Origin: Desulfosporosinus sp049943955
GTDB lineage: Bacteria > Bacillota > Desulfitobacteriia > Desulfitobacteriales > Desulfitobacteriaceae
Direction of reading: 5' to 3'
Assembly: GCF_049943955.1 (NCBI RefSeq)
Contig: NZ_JBNFTW010000002.1
Location: 186,001 to 250,000, forward strand
DNA length: 64,000 nucleotides
The stretch's first letter is position 1; each line of letters begins with the position of its first letter. The notes beneath the pieces are model-generated. The model worked only from the letters and a program-made list of their open reading frames with translations, ran no database searches and had not been told where the DNA came from. The position numbers and the translations under genes are program-made. Of this stretch, positions 1 to 7,951 are shown piece after piece.

Positions 1-83
1 AGAATATCCTATCTTGGCGATTTTTTCTTTCTTGGTAAAGGAGTGATAATAAGAATTTAAAAATCCTGAAGGGAGTGAATTGT

Positions 84-524
84 ATGAGTTCTCTGCAGCT
101 AGTTGTTTTTAGATTGGGTGATGAAGAATATGCCTTGGAAATTACTTTTGCTCAGGAGATCATTCGAATTCCGGAAAGAATAACTAAAATGCCTTATTTG
201 CCTTCCTACATAGAAGGAATGATTGACCTGAGAGGTAAGGCAATTCCAATTATTGACTTAAAAAAGCGATTTGGTGTTGAACAATCTGAGCGAGGTGTTG
301 ACAGCCGTTTGCTTATTTTGAACATAGAGAATGTAGGAATTGGGATAATTGTGGATGATGTCTCAGAAGTTATAAAGGTCGAAGAACAATCGATTGAAAG
401 ACTTAATGCAGAACTATCGAGTCTTGGAAGCAGCAAAGTGCAAGGTGTTGTTCGGATTGACGAGCGTTTGATTCTTTTGTTGAACGGGCTGAATTTTAAG
501 GCTGAAGTTTTAACGAGCAGATAG
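84..524 (+). CDS. cheW: CheW-like chemotaxis coupling protein
   Basis: A 146-residue single-domain CheW protein, the scaffold that links chemoreceptors to the CheA kinase. The family features are a beta-rich fold opening with a segment of the type LVVFRLGDEEYALEI, the motif EGMIDLRGKAIPIIDL around residues 45-60, and a closing RLILLLNGL stretch. I chose the ATG at 84, not the in-frame GTG at 75, because the Shine-Dalgarno AAGGGAG at 69-75 lies 8 bases before it. The MCP gene follows after 19 bases, so the two probably form a receptor-coupler pair. No cheA or cheY is in the window, so the partner kinase is elsewhere. Confidence 0.9.
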   Translation: MSSLQLVVFRLGDEEYALEITFAQEIIRIPERITKMPYLPSYIEGMIDLRGKAIPIIDLKKRFGVEQSERGVDSRLLILNIENVGIGIIVDDVSEVIKVEEQSIERLNAELSSLGSSKVQGVVRIDERLILLLNGLNFKAEVLTSR

Positions 525-543
525 GGACGGGAGTGATTTAAAG

Positions 544-1692
544 ATGATAGCTTTAGCGGGTGTTGAGGCGTGTAAGATCATGGCTGGATTTATGGCCGAT
601 TTAATACCAGGCGGAGTACTGTTCGGAGTTGTGGAACATGACACCTTTGTTTGGGTGAAGACCTCTGAGTCGTTTACGTTAGACATTTTTCAGGTTGGCA
701 AGAGGTTAAAGGAAGATACAACGACGGTGCAGGCAATGCAGAAAAAGAAGGTTCTAACGCAAAATATTCCCCGTACGGTTTATGGCATGAGAGTAGTTAT
801 CGTCTCAATTCCTATCATCGATGATAAAGGAGATGTCTGGGGTGCATTCACCATAGCATTCCCTAAATTACACCCCGTAGCTGCCGCTTTTAGAGATTTT
901 GCTCCAATTTTAGCTGAGATGTTCCCTGAAGGGGCTTATATATATATGTCAGATTTAACGAAGATCGCTTATGCACAGGCCTCGGAGAAATTTGACATGC
1001 CGTCAATAGCAGTAGGCTATGAACTAAGGGAAACAGATATCGCGTATCGGGCGCTGCAAACTAAAAAACCAATTATTGAAGAAATTGACGCTTCAAAATA
1101 CGGGCAGCCACTAACTATTGCCAATTTTCCCTTGTATGATGATGAACGTAAAAATCTCGTTGCAACTCTGGGGATTGTGACACCGAAAAAAACGGCAGTT
1201 ACCCTGCGTGAAATGTCAATCAACTTAGAAAGCAGTCTTGAAGGTATAGCCGCCGCCATAGAGGAGCTTTCAGCCTCAGCGACGGAAATACACACCAATG
1301 AAGGGGAACTTAATACTGATATTAAAGGGATAATAAATGTTTCAGAAGAGATTAATGAGGTATCGGCTTTTATTAAAGAAATTGCTGATGAAACGAAAAT
1401 GTTAGGATTGAATGCAGCTATCGAAGCAGCCAGAGCCGGAGATGCAGGCCGCGGTTTTGGCGTAGTTGCTGAGGAAATAAGAAAACTCTCTGCTCAATCA
1501 AAGAGCACGGTTCCCAGAATTAAACAATTAACTGATACAATAAAGCAGAAAGTTGAAGAAGCGAGCCGAAAAAGTAATATCTCCTTAGATGCCAGTCAAG
1601 GACAAGCGGCTGCCTCGGAAGAGATTTCTGCAAGCATCGAAGAAATCACTTCCATGTCAATGGAATTAAGCAATCTCGCCAAAACTTTATAG
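544..1692 (+). CDS. Soluble methyl-accepting chemotaxis protein
   Basis: A 382-residue chemoreceptor without a hydrophobic membrane segment, so probably cytoplasmic. Residues 1-215 form a sensor region of two related alpha/beta halves resembling PAS/GAF-type folds (my reading). Residues about 220-382 are the MCP signalling domain, with the hairpin-tip sequence MLGLNAAIEAARAGDAGRGFGVVAEEIRKLS that contacts CheA and CheW at roughly 290-320. The signalling domain is short for the family. It follows cheW with 19 bases between and a GGGAG site before the ATG. Ligand unknown; a redox or intracellular metabolic cue is possible given the lack of a membrane anchor. Confidence 0.88.
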   Translation: MIALAGVEACKIMAGFMADLIPGGVLFGVVEHDTFVWVKTSESFTLDIFQVGKRLKEDTTTVQAMQKKKVLTQNIPRTVYGMRVVIVSIPIIDDKGDVWGAFTIAFPKLHPVAAAFRDFAPILAEMFPEGAYIYMSDLTKIAYAQASEKFDMPSIAVGYELRETDIAYRALQTKKPIIEEIDASKYGQPLTIANFPLYDDERKNLVATLGIVTPKKTAVTLREMSINLESSLEGIAAAIEELSASATEIHTNEGELNTDIKGIINVSEEINEVSAFIKEIADETKMLGLNAAIEAARAGDAGRGFGVVAEEIRKLSAQSKSTVPRIKQLTDTIKQKVEEASRKSNISLDASQGQAAASEEISASIEEITSMSMELSNLAKTL

Positions 1693-1708
1693 TTGTTTTC
1701 TTTTTTAG

Positions 1709-2239
1709 CTAATGCTTTATTTCCTGGCGGACCTGTTCAATTTTATTAGACGCTGAGACAAGATCTTCTTTGCTATTTTTTAATTGAGACTTACTCAGAT
1801 CACCGGTACTGCTCAAACTATCGTTTAGTTCAAATAGCGATGCTGTGAGCAATCTGGCTGCTTCGGTTAAATCAATGATCATTTGGCTGTTCTGGGATGA
1901 TTGTTTTAGAGCATTAGCATTCAGGTAGTCAGTGGAGGAAAACTGATATAATTTATCTAATGTGGCTGTTATTTGTTTCTTATTGATTTCTTTTGAAGCT
2001 GCTATCTCTTGATATTGTTTTAAGATATCTTCCAGAGAACTTTCAATTTCAGCGGGGGTCATAGAAGGATTTGCAATTGTCGGTATAGTATCTGAAAAAT
2101 CCTGCCAGGCAGATACTCTTTGGTTGAACGCTAATTTGAGAGCAGCAATGGCAATTATGATCACAATAATTGCTACCCCTAGGGTGGGGAGTTTTCTCTG
2201 CTTTTTAGCAGCCGCTCTGATTAACCACAGACGTTTCAC
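1709..2239 (-). CDS. Membrane-anchored coiled-coil protein, unknown function
   Basis: A 176-residue protein that I do not recognise. A basic N-terminus (residues 1-18) is followed by one hydrophobic segment at about 19-38, then a polar, helix-rich remainder with heptad-like spacing. A single-pass protein with an extracytoplasmic helical domain is expected. The GTG start at 2239 is preceded by a perfect AAGGAGGT site. It converges with the MCP gene, ending 16 bases from it, so the two share a very short terminator region. No catalytic motif is visible. Confidence 0.6.
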   Translation of the reverse strand: MKRLWLIRAAAKKQRKLPTLGVAIIVIIIAIAALKLAFNQRVSAWQDFSDTIPTIANPSMTPAEIESSLEDILKQYQEIAASKEINKKQITATLDKLYQFSSTDYLNANALKQSSQNSQMIIDLTEAARLLTASLFELNDSLSSTGDLSKSQLKNSKEDLVSASNKIEQVRQEIKH

Positions 2240-2347
2240 TGTTTCAACCTCCTTTCCTTAAGACCATATCTATTCTATCGTTAATATACAGAAGCAAAGG
2301 ACAGGTAAGAACCAAAAAAATAATCCATATTCTGTCAAATGCATGAT

Positions 2348-2383
2348 AAAAGCGAGCACCTAATTGAGGTCCTCGCTTTTTTT
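2348..2383. terminator. Intrinsic terminator-like hairpin
   Basis: AAAAGCGAG (2348-2356) pairs with CTCGCTTTT (2372-2380), and inner ACC/GGT pairs extend the stem. A T-run follows on the plus strand and an A-run precedes, so it could act in both directions. It lies upstream of the MerR gene and isolates it from the preceding region. Confidence 0.7.
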
Positions 2384-2528
2384 GTGAAGAAGTTATGGTT
2401 TTAGCCTCTAGCTGAACAAGCTTACTTCATTTTTACTTGGGATTAAAAGTTAGGTTCAATGGATAGTATATGAGATGTAAAAAAATGTATTTATCTGTAA
2501 AAAAATAAGATTGTAGTAGGTGTGAACG

Positions 2529-2561
2529 TTGACGTTAATGTTACATTAGTGCTAATATAAT
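2529..2561 (+). promoter_or_regulatory. MerR promoter with operator inside the spacer
   Basis: TTGACG (2529-2534) and TAATAT (2553-2558, 18-base spacer) or the overlapping TATAAT (2556-2561) make a sigma-A promoter. The perfect palindrome TAATGT-T-ACATTA (2536-2548) sits between the two hexamers, the arrangement used by MerR-family activators. Autoregulation of the following gene and co-control of cfa is an inference. Confidence 0.5.
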
Positions 2562-2585
2562 CTTAGCAACAGTAAGGAGGGTATT

Positions 2586-3020
2586 GTGGATAACTATAAA
2601 ATTGAGCAAGTTGCTCTTCAGAGCGGCTTGACCAAAAGAACCATCCGATATTATGAAGAAATAGGTATGTTACCGCCGCCTAAACGCAGTGAAGGGGGGA
2701 CTAGGTACTATAATGAAGAGCATATAGAATTGCTTAAAAGAATTAAGTATACCAAAGACGCCTTAGGCTTATCGCTGGAAGAACTGCAGCATTTTATTGC
2801 GCTTAGTAATCTCATTGAGTCTCAAAAAGTTAGCTTTAAACAAACTGCTGAACGTCGAGAGCAAAGAGAAAAGCTGTTGAGTATTATAGACACCTTAGAT
2901 GAAGAACTTACTTTAATCGAACAGAAAATCTTAAAAATTGAACGGGTTAAAGAGGACTTAACCAATCTTAAAAAACGAGCTCAATCGGTAATCGAGAAAT
3001 TTAACTTAGAGGAAGTTTAA
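2586..3020 (+). CDS. MerR-family transcriptional regulator
   Basis: A 144-residue regulator. Residues 4-73 form the MerR winged helix-turn-helix, including the typical stretch LTKRTIRYYEEIGMLPPPKR and the wing GGTRYYNEE. Residues 75-140 form the dimerising coiled coil. There is no Cys-rich metal-binding C-terminus, so this is not a metal sensor of the MerR/CueR type. The GTG start has an AAGGAGGG site 5 bases upstream. The cyclopropane synthase gene begins 48 bases after the stop on the same strand, so membrane-lipid or solvent stress control of that gene is likely but inferred. Confidence 0.88.
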   Translation: MDNYKIEQVALQSGLTKRTIRYYEEIGMLPPPKRSEGGTRYYNEEHIELLKRIKYTKDALGLSLEELQHFIALSNLIESQKVSFKQTAERREQREKLLSIIDTLDEELTLIEQKILKIERVKEDLTNLKKRAQSVIEKFNLEEV

Positions 3021-3068
3021 TGAAGTATTACCTCTAAGGTTTTATCAGTTCCGAAGGAGGTAAATAGA

Positions 3069-4247
3069 ATGGGTATTGATAAAACGTTCTACAACAATGT
3101 CCTTAAAAATATGTTCGCTGATCCCTGTGAGGTTACATATTGGGATGGGGACGTTAAAAAATATGGCGAAGGAGAGATTCAATTCCGAATTAATTTCACT
3201 GAGCCCATACCTAAATCGGAAATTATCAGTGATCCCTCCCTTGCCTTCGGCGAAGGTTATATGCATAAAAAAATTGACATTGATGGAGCTGTACAAAAAG
3301 TTATCGAGTCGATTTATAATAATCAAAGCAGCTTTCTTTATGAGAAAAAAAATTATGTTAGATTTGCTAAGATGCTTTCCAATACTTTACGTAAAAGTAA
3401 AGATGATGTTCAATTTCATTACGATATCGGCAATGATTTTTATCGCCTTTGGTTGGATGAGAGCATGACCTACTCTTGTGCTTATTTTGAATCTCCGGAA
3501 GATAGTCTTTTTCAGGCACAAAAAAACAAAGTAAATTATATTCTGCGTAAACTTAATTTGCGGCCCGGACAAACCTTATTAGATATAGGCTGTGGTTGGG
3601 GAGAATTAATCCTTACTGCTGCGAAAAACTATCAAGTTAAAGCTGTGGGGATAACGCTTAGTTCAGAACAATACTCACGAGTTTCGGAAAGAATTAAAGA
3701 AGAAGACTTAGAAGATCTCGTTGAAGTTCAGCAACTTGATTTTCGGGAATTTAAAGATAGAACCTTTGATCGAGTCGTAAGTGTAGGGATGATTGAGCAC
3801 GTCGGCAGAGAAAATCTTGATGGGTATTTCTCCGCTGTAAAATCCTTTCTTAATGAAGGGGGAATATCTCTGCTTCATTGTATAACAGGCTATGATGAAG
3901 CTTCAGGAACAAACAGCTGGATTGAAAAATATATTTTTCCTGGAGGATATATTCCGGCAGTTAACGAACTCGTATCGTTAATTGTTGAAAATAAATTTCA
4001 TCTCATTGACCTCGAGAGCTTGCGCGAGCACTACACAAGGACTTTAGAACATTGGGCTCAAAATTTTGAACAAGCGCTTCCGGAAATTCGTAAAATGAAA
4101 GATGATACCTTTATTCGTATGTGGCGTTTATATTTGAATTCTTGTGCCGCTTCATTTCACTGCGGCAATATAGACGTTCATCAGTTCCTTTTTACCAAAG
4201 GAGTAAACAATAATCAGCCTTTAACTAGAAAGTATATGTATGAATAA
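3069..4247 (+). CDS. cfa: Cyclopropane-fatty-acyl-phospholipid synthase
   Basis: A 392-residue enzyme of the Cfa/Mmas family, which adds a methylene group from S-adenosylmethionine across double bonds of membrane phospholipid acyl chains. The SAM-binding motif LLDIGCGWGEL is at about residues 170-180. The family sequences HYDIGNDFYRLWLD and MTYSCAYF precede it, and VSVGMIEHVG follows. The N-terminal lipid-binding part is present and the length is normal. An AAGGAGGT site precedes the ATG. It lies just after the MerR gene and is followed by a strong terminator at 4341-4388, so the pair forms a two-gene unit. Confidence 0.93.
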   Translation: MGIDKTFYNNVLKNMFADPCEVTYWDGDVKKYGEGEIQFRINFTEPIPKSEIISDPSLAFGEGYMHKKIDIDGAVQKVIESIYNNQSSFLYEKKNYVRFAKMLSNTLRKSKDDVQFHYDIGNDFYRLWLDESMTYSCAYFESPEDSLFQAQKNKVNYILRKLNLRPGQTLLDIGCGWGELILTAAKNYQVKAVGITLSSEQYSRVSERIKEEDLEDLVEVQQLDFREFKDRTFDRVVSVGMIEHVGRENLDGYFSAVKSFLNEGGISLLHCITGYDEASGTNSWIEKYIFPGGYIPAVNELVSLIVENKFHLIDLESLREHYTRTLEHWAQNFEQALPEIRKMKDDTFIRMWRLYLNSCAASFHCGNIDVHQFLFTKGVNNNQPLTRKYMYE

Positions 4248-4340
4248 TTTATAAATGGAATAATGAAGGGATATTTATTCACTTCTAAGGAAAAAAGAGC
4301 TGTCTCTTGCAAAACGGCTATAGAAAGCAAGTATGTACAA

Positions 4341-4388
4341 AAAATAATCTGAGAGGAGGTATTTTGGACCTCCTCCCAGATTATTTTT
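4341..4388. terminator. Strong terminator after cfa
   Basis: Arms of about 18 bases (4343-4360 and 4368-4385) carry one mismatch and are flanked by A-run and T-run. It can serve cfa on the plus strand and, read on the minus strand, the convergent phospholipase gene at 4526-5269. Confidence 0.85.
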
Positions 4389-4525
4389 CTTATAACTGTT
4401 CTGTTTCCTTTACTAAATTTATATGAAAGGTTAGGCATAACTGTTAAATATACGCAAGAAGTGCTGTCAGATTATTTAAAAGATGAAAATACGAGAGTGT
4501 TCACCGTTTGACTCTACAAGGAAAT

Positions 4526-5269
4526 TTAGCGAATAGGCCATGACATGATCTTGACTGAATTCCGCCGAAGAAGAATATCTGTCAATATTTGGTGCGTAAA
4601 ATCCAAAAAGCCGGCAGTTGTAGCAATCGACAGAGGAATTAGGGTTTCTGCGGCTTTTGAATAAGTTTTACTTGAACAGCCATTTTCAATTGATACTAGG
4701 GGATAAAGTGGAGCCGATAGCTTAGCGTTTTGGTCAATCCACTGTACAGGATGAGTAAAGGAGGAGTATAAACCGGTTTTGGCTGGGAAGTTATACCAGT
4801 TACTCGCTGCCCATTTCTCGAATTCTAAATGCCCATCAAAAATGACTCCCGTTGAATGATGGGGTACACACATATCTTGTACTAAGTGCAAAGCCGCTCC
4901 AAGATAAAACATTCCTTTGACCATCTCTTTAGAAAAGAGGGACAGGGCTTTATTGAAATAATATTGACACTCTGCTGCTGCATCCGGCCATTGGACGCGG
5001 CTTTGATCGTTGTTCCAATTATAATAATGACACACATTTTTCCAGCCACGGTCTGCCCATAACAGGCCTTTTTTTAGATATGTATGATAGTCCTCGAAAA
5101 AGTTGGCTGCTCTGGACTTGTTGTCTTGTTCTAAGAGGCGGTAAGCTTGTTCCAAGCTATAGATGTGAGGAAGGCCCGGGGAATTAAGCAAATACTGCAA
5201 AGGCCCTACGGGGGCTAAGATCATTTTGGTCATTTTCCCCAGAGTGTATGTATATACACTGACGTTCAT
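4526..5269 (-). CDS. Zinc-dependent phospholipase C-like protein
   Basis: A 247-residue protein with the zinc-phospholipase C pattern: histidine at residue 35 of the N-terminal part, then HLVQDMCVPHH near residue 108-118 followed by DGHLEFEKW. These give the His/Asp/Glu ligands used by clostridial alpha-toxin and Bacillus PLC for three zinc ions. Unlike the secreted toxins, I see no clear signal peptide and no C-terminal PLAT/C2 domain, so it is probably not an exported toxin. Spore-formers often carry such short versions. The ATG at 5269 has a GAGGTGAT site. It converges on cfa. The exact substrate is unknown. Confidence 0.75.
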   Translation of the reverse strand: MNVSVYTYTLGKMTKMILAPVGPLQYLLNSPGLPHIYSLEQAYRLLEQDNKSRAANFFEDYHTYLKKGLLWADRGWKNVCHYYNWNNDQSRVQWPDAAAECQYYFNKALSLFSKEMVKGMFYLGAALHLVQDMCVPHHSTGVIFDGHLEFEKWAASNWYNFPAKTGLYSSFTHPVQWIDQNAKLSAPLYPLVSIENGCSSKTYSKAAETLIPLSIATTAGFLDFTHQILTDILLRRNSVKIMSWPIR

Positions 5270-5652
5270 GAATTTATCACCTCATCGTTTTATTCTTGCC
5301 AGAAAAGTCCAAGTTGAGTTAACTATCTTCAGGTTCGAACCATCTTTAGCTCAACTTTAGTTTAAACCATGAACGTAAAAGATGTATTGTGAATGTGTTA
5401 AAATGAAGTAAATATGCTTATAGGTACAATCTAAATGGCCAAAATGATAGCCGCCTGTTTTTAGAATCAGACGGCTAATTTCAATATTTTTTAAATACAT
5501 TTATTCACTTAGCAAATCGAAACAATACTACATATTATGACAATACTTTTGCTTTATCTGTTAGCTTGCCTAAGGGTACAATAAAATGTAAGTTAATTCG
5601 TGAAAAACTATTAGTTTGGCATCATAGGAAAACGTGCACACGAGGTGGAAGC
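5270..5652. other. Intergenic region with two hairpins
   Basis: No convincing long gene is present. Visible structures are an inverted repeat with arms AAGTTGAG/CTCAACTT (5311-5357) enclosing the palindrome GGTTCGAACC, and a hairpin AGCCGCCTG/CAGACGGCT (5449-5476, one wobble) followed after some bases by a T-run, which may be a weak terminator. The divergent promoters for the phospholipase and the 47-residue protein must lie here. Confidence 0.45.
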
Positions 5653-5796
5653 ATGACAGAACAAGAAAGGTTTATTATTGAAACTATTTTAGCAGATGTT
5701 GGTCTGGAAACATTATGTTCAGGAGCAAGCGATCAAAATTCCCAAAATGAACCGTTAAACAAGGATAGCCAATTGTATGAAGCGAATTCTCACTAG
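5653..5796 (+). CDS. Small hypothetical protein (47 residues)
   Basis: A short open frame starting at an ATG with a GAGGTGG site 6 bases upstream. The product is acidic and polar, with one cysteine and no membrane segment. An upstream in-frame TTG at 5566 would extend it, but that part has no Shine-Dalgarno site and reads like non-coding sequence. The stop lies inside a hairpin (5777-5812). I do not recognise it, and it may not be a gene. Confidence 0.4.
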   Translation: MTEQERFIIETILADVGLETLCSGASDQNSQNEPLNKDSQLYEANSH

Positions 5797-5812
5797 GTGA
5801 GTTTCGCTTCAT
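5777..5812. terminator. Hairpin overlapping the end of the small gene
   Basis: TGAAGCGAA pairs with TTCGCTTCA around the inner CTCAC/GTGAG pair. The sequence following it is ATAATTC and not a clear T-run, so it is a weak terminator or an RNA-stabilising end. Confidence 0.5.
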
Positions 5813-5960
5813 AATTCAAGGCTTGTCTAAATCCTAAAGTGTTCTTTTAACCAAGTAAAAATCAGAATAAATAACGATCCTCTGAGATATTCTAGGATAA
5901 TTAAGGGATTCAGATACCAAGGTTTCAGGCATAAATAAATTATTAAAGGAGGCCGCCTAA

Positions 5961-6164
5961 ATGCCATTTATCAAAATTGAAGCTGGGAAAATTGATAAAG
6001 AGAAAAAGGAAAAACTAATCAGCGAGTTTACTAGAGTCGCCAGTGAAACTCTTGGTATTCCGGAAGAAGCATTTATGGTCTTAATTAAAGAGAACGAGAT
6101 GGATAATTGGGGTACAGGGGGAACGTTACTTAGCAAAGTATTAGCAGAAAGAGGAAACAAGTAG
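5961..6164 (+). CDS. 4-oxalocrotonate tautomerase-family protein
   Basis: A 67-residue protein of the tautomerase superfamily. After removal of the initiator Met, Pro-1 is the general base of these enzymes, and it is present here (MPFIKIEAG). The pattern KIDKEKKEKLISEFTRVASETLGIPEEAF is typical, and the length fits the 4-OT subunit, which usually assembles as a hexamer. An AAAGGAGG site precedes the ATG. No aromatic degradation genes are near, so the physiological substrate is unknown. Confidence 0.88.
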   Translation: MPFIKIEAGKIDKEKKEKLISEFTRVASETLGIPEEAFMVLIKENEMDNWGTGGTLLSKVLAERGNK

Positions 6165-6250
6165 ATTAGCAGTCTAACAAAAGGTTGCCAGAGCGGATAG
6201 AACGTTCTGGCAATAGAAATTGCTGCCGCTTTTATCCTGAAGGCTCCGAT

Positions 6251-6275
6251 GTTCATCTTTAGCTGAACGAGTTCA
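6251..6275. repeat. 25-base dispersed repeat, copy 1
   Basis: This stretch matches 22320-22344 in 22 of 25 positions, with 18 consecutive identical bases (tttagctgaacgagttca). Both copies contain the inverted motif GTTC...GAAC..GTTC and lie downstream of a gene. The element type is unknown. Confidence 0.5.
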
Positions 6276-6473
6276 GTTTCTTGCGAAAATAATTAATCTC
6301 ATAATAAAAAAACAATTCTTGAAGGATTTCCCTTTTTATTCTCGAAATAATATAACGATTACTTACATAGTGTCTTTTTATTCACATACCCGCTCCTAAG
6401 ACCCGAGGCGGATGTTAAATTAGATAGATATAAATATCAGATGATTATTAATTATCGGAGGATTTTGATATCT

Positions 6474-7310
6474 ATGACTGCAACGTTTCGTACTATTAAA
6501 GATTGGGAAGAATTTGTTGATTTAAAAAAGGAGATAATTAGGCTCAGGGAAGAACGAGTTAATCTTCAAACAGAGGTTTTTTTGTTAAAAAAATCCCTGA
6601 AAAAGGAAATTAAGAATAGAGAATACCTAGAAGGTGAAATAGCAAAACTAGGACGTTTAAATATTATAGGGCAGCTGGCAGCAGGTCTTGGACACGAAAT
6701 TCGAAATCCTATGACGACTATACGAGGATTTCTTCAAATGTTACAGAGTAAAACGGATTTACTTGTTTATCAAAATTATTTTGAATTAATGATCGAGGAA
6801 CTGGATAGGGCAAACCTCATAATTACAAATTTCTTATCGCTTGCCAAAAATAAACCGACTGAAATTAAACGTTTGGATCTCAACAAGTTGCTGGAAAACC
6901 TATTTCCGTTGTTAATCGCTGACGCTTATAGTCAAGATAAGAAGTGTATTTTTCAACCGGGTAAGATTAAGGAAATTGATATCGATTCCAATGAAATTAC
7001 CCAACTAGTCTTAAATCTGGCCCGAAATGGTCTTGAAGCAATGGAGCCAAATGGTTGTCTTACGATTGAAACCTTTATGGAAGAAGATAAGATTGTCCTT
7101 AGTGTAAAGGATGAAGGAAAAGGAATTGATGAAGAGAATCTGAAAAAGCTGGGCAATCCGTTCTTTACTACCAAGGAAAATGGAACTGGTTTGGGTCTGC
7201 CCATGTGCTTTAGAATTGCCAACAGACATCATGCTCATATTGACATTGATACAGGTCAAGACGGAACTACTTTTTTCGTACGTTTTCCCAACCCTTCGAT
7301 GAATAAGTGA
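6474..7310 (+). CDS. Soluble sensor histidine kinase
   Basis: A 278-residue kinase without membrane segments. Residues 10-55 are a charged coiled coil. The phospho-acceptor box GHEIRNPMTTIRGFLQ has His at residue 74. The ATPase domain has the N-box (LARNGLEAM), G1 (DEGKGI) and G2 (GTGLGL) motifs. The HEIRNPMTTIRGF form is that of sporulation and Spo0A-type kinases, so it may feed Spo0A, but this is inference. There is no adjacent response regulator, so it is an orphan. I prefer the ATG at 6474 (site CGGAGG at 6456-6461) to the ATG at 6441, which has none. A terminator follows. Confidence 0.85.
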   Translation: MTATFRTIKDWEEFVDLKKEIIRLREERVNLQTEVFLLKKSLKKEIKNREYLEGEIAKLGRLNIIGQLAAGLGHEIRNPMTTIRGFLQMLQSKTDLLVYQNYFELMIEELDRANLIITNFLSLAKNKPTEIKRLDLNKLLENLFPLLIADAYSQDKKCIFQPGKIKEIDIDSNEITQLVLNLARNGLEAMEPNGCLTIETFMEEDKIVLSVKDEGKGIDEENLKKLGNPFFTTKENGTGLGLPMCFRIANRHHAHIDIDTGQDGTTFFVRFPNPSMNK

Positions 7311-7316
7311 ATTAAT

Positions 7317-7355
7317 AAACTAGCTTCGGATTTTACAATCCAGGCTAGTTTTTAT
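7317..7355 (+). terminator. Terminator after the orphan kinase
   Basis: AAACTAGC (7317-7324) pairs with GCTAGTTT (7344-7351) and is followed by TTTATTTTC. It lies directly after the kinase stop. Confidence 0.75.
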
Positions 7356-7444
7356 TTTCATGATAAGAACGTTTAAGTCATTCATTTAATATGTTATTTA
7401 TAATAAAAATAATATAATATTTATTCTATAAGGGGAGTGGCAAA

Positions 7445-7810
7445 ATGCGAGTCATTTGGGAAACAAGGGATTTAGCCGAGATTATCTTGTCATTGAAACC
7501 TGCCTTATGCGATTTGGTTTCCAAAACAGGCGAGCATTTAGTATTGCCTATCTTAAGCCTCGATACAGTGTCGCAAGAGGTTATTAGTTGTCAAATTACA
7601 AACTTTTTTCTTAGGAATTCTTTGAGCTCTGTATTGGCAGTAACCTTTGAAGAATCGAATTCTAGTCGAATGATTAACATGTACAAAGGGTTTTGGGTAT
7701 TTTCAAGCAAGTTATTTGATACTATCAATCTACGTTATACCATTATACCCAATGAGCTTATTAAGCGAGAGATAGCAAACATCGTTAATCATACTCAGCA
7801 TAATTCCTAA
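7445..7810 (+). CDS. Hypothetical protein (121 residues)
   Basis: I do not recognise this protein. It has a mixed alpha/beta composition, no membrane segment and two cysteines at about 22 and 49. The GGGGAG site 7 bases before the ATG supports it as a real gene. It is bounded by the kinase terminator upstream and a hairpin at 7815-7857 downstream, so it is monocistronic. No function can be given. Confidence 0.6.
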   Translation: MRVIWETRDLAEIILSLKPALCDLVSKTGEHLVLPILSLDTVSQEVISCQITNFFLRNSLSSVLAVTFEESNSSRMINMYKGFWVFSSKLFDTINLRYTIIPNELIKREIANIVNHTQHNS

Positions 7811-7814
7811 TGCG

Positions 7815-7857
7815 GTGATAGTGGCATTGGAGCAAACCGATCCTATGTCACTATCAC
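7815..7857 (+). terminator. Hairpin after the 121-residue protein
   Basis: GTGATAGTG (7815-7823) pairs perfectly with CACTATCAC (7849-7857), with further CAT/ATG pairing inside. The T-rich tail is weak, so termination efficiency is uncertain. Confidence 0.55.
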
Positions 7858-7951
7858 TATTCCAGTTGTTATTTCGAATAGTATCATGAATATTATTGAA
7901 TACTTTAGAGAAGATAAAGGTGTTAATTTAAAGGCAGCTTTGGGAGGGATT

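Larger units (their letters stand above)
2240..2585. other. Intergenic region with terminator and MerR promoter
   Basis: This gene-free stretch holds a terminator-like hairpin (2348-2383) and a promoter with an internal palindrome before the MerR gene (2529-2561). It also contains a sequence near 2410-2425 weakly resembling the 25-base repeat described at 6251 and 22320. No further coding region was seen. Confidence 0.6.

Noticed and set aside
4526..5269. A secreted clostridial alpha-toxin-like phospholipase
   Set aside because: There is no clear signal peptide and no C2/PLAT domain, so I describe it only as a zinc phospholipase C-like protein.
5311..5357. A tRNA-like fragment with GGTTCGAACC inside a hairpin
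   Set aside because: GGTTCGAACC resembles a T-arm, but no acceptor, D or anticodon arms can be placed around it. It is a palindrome within a larger inverted repeat.
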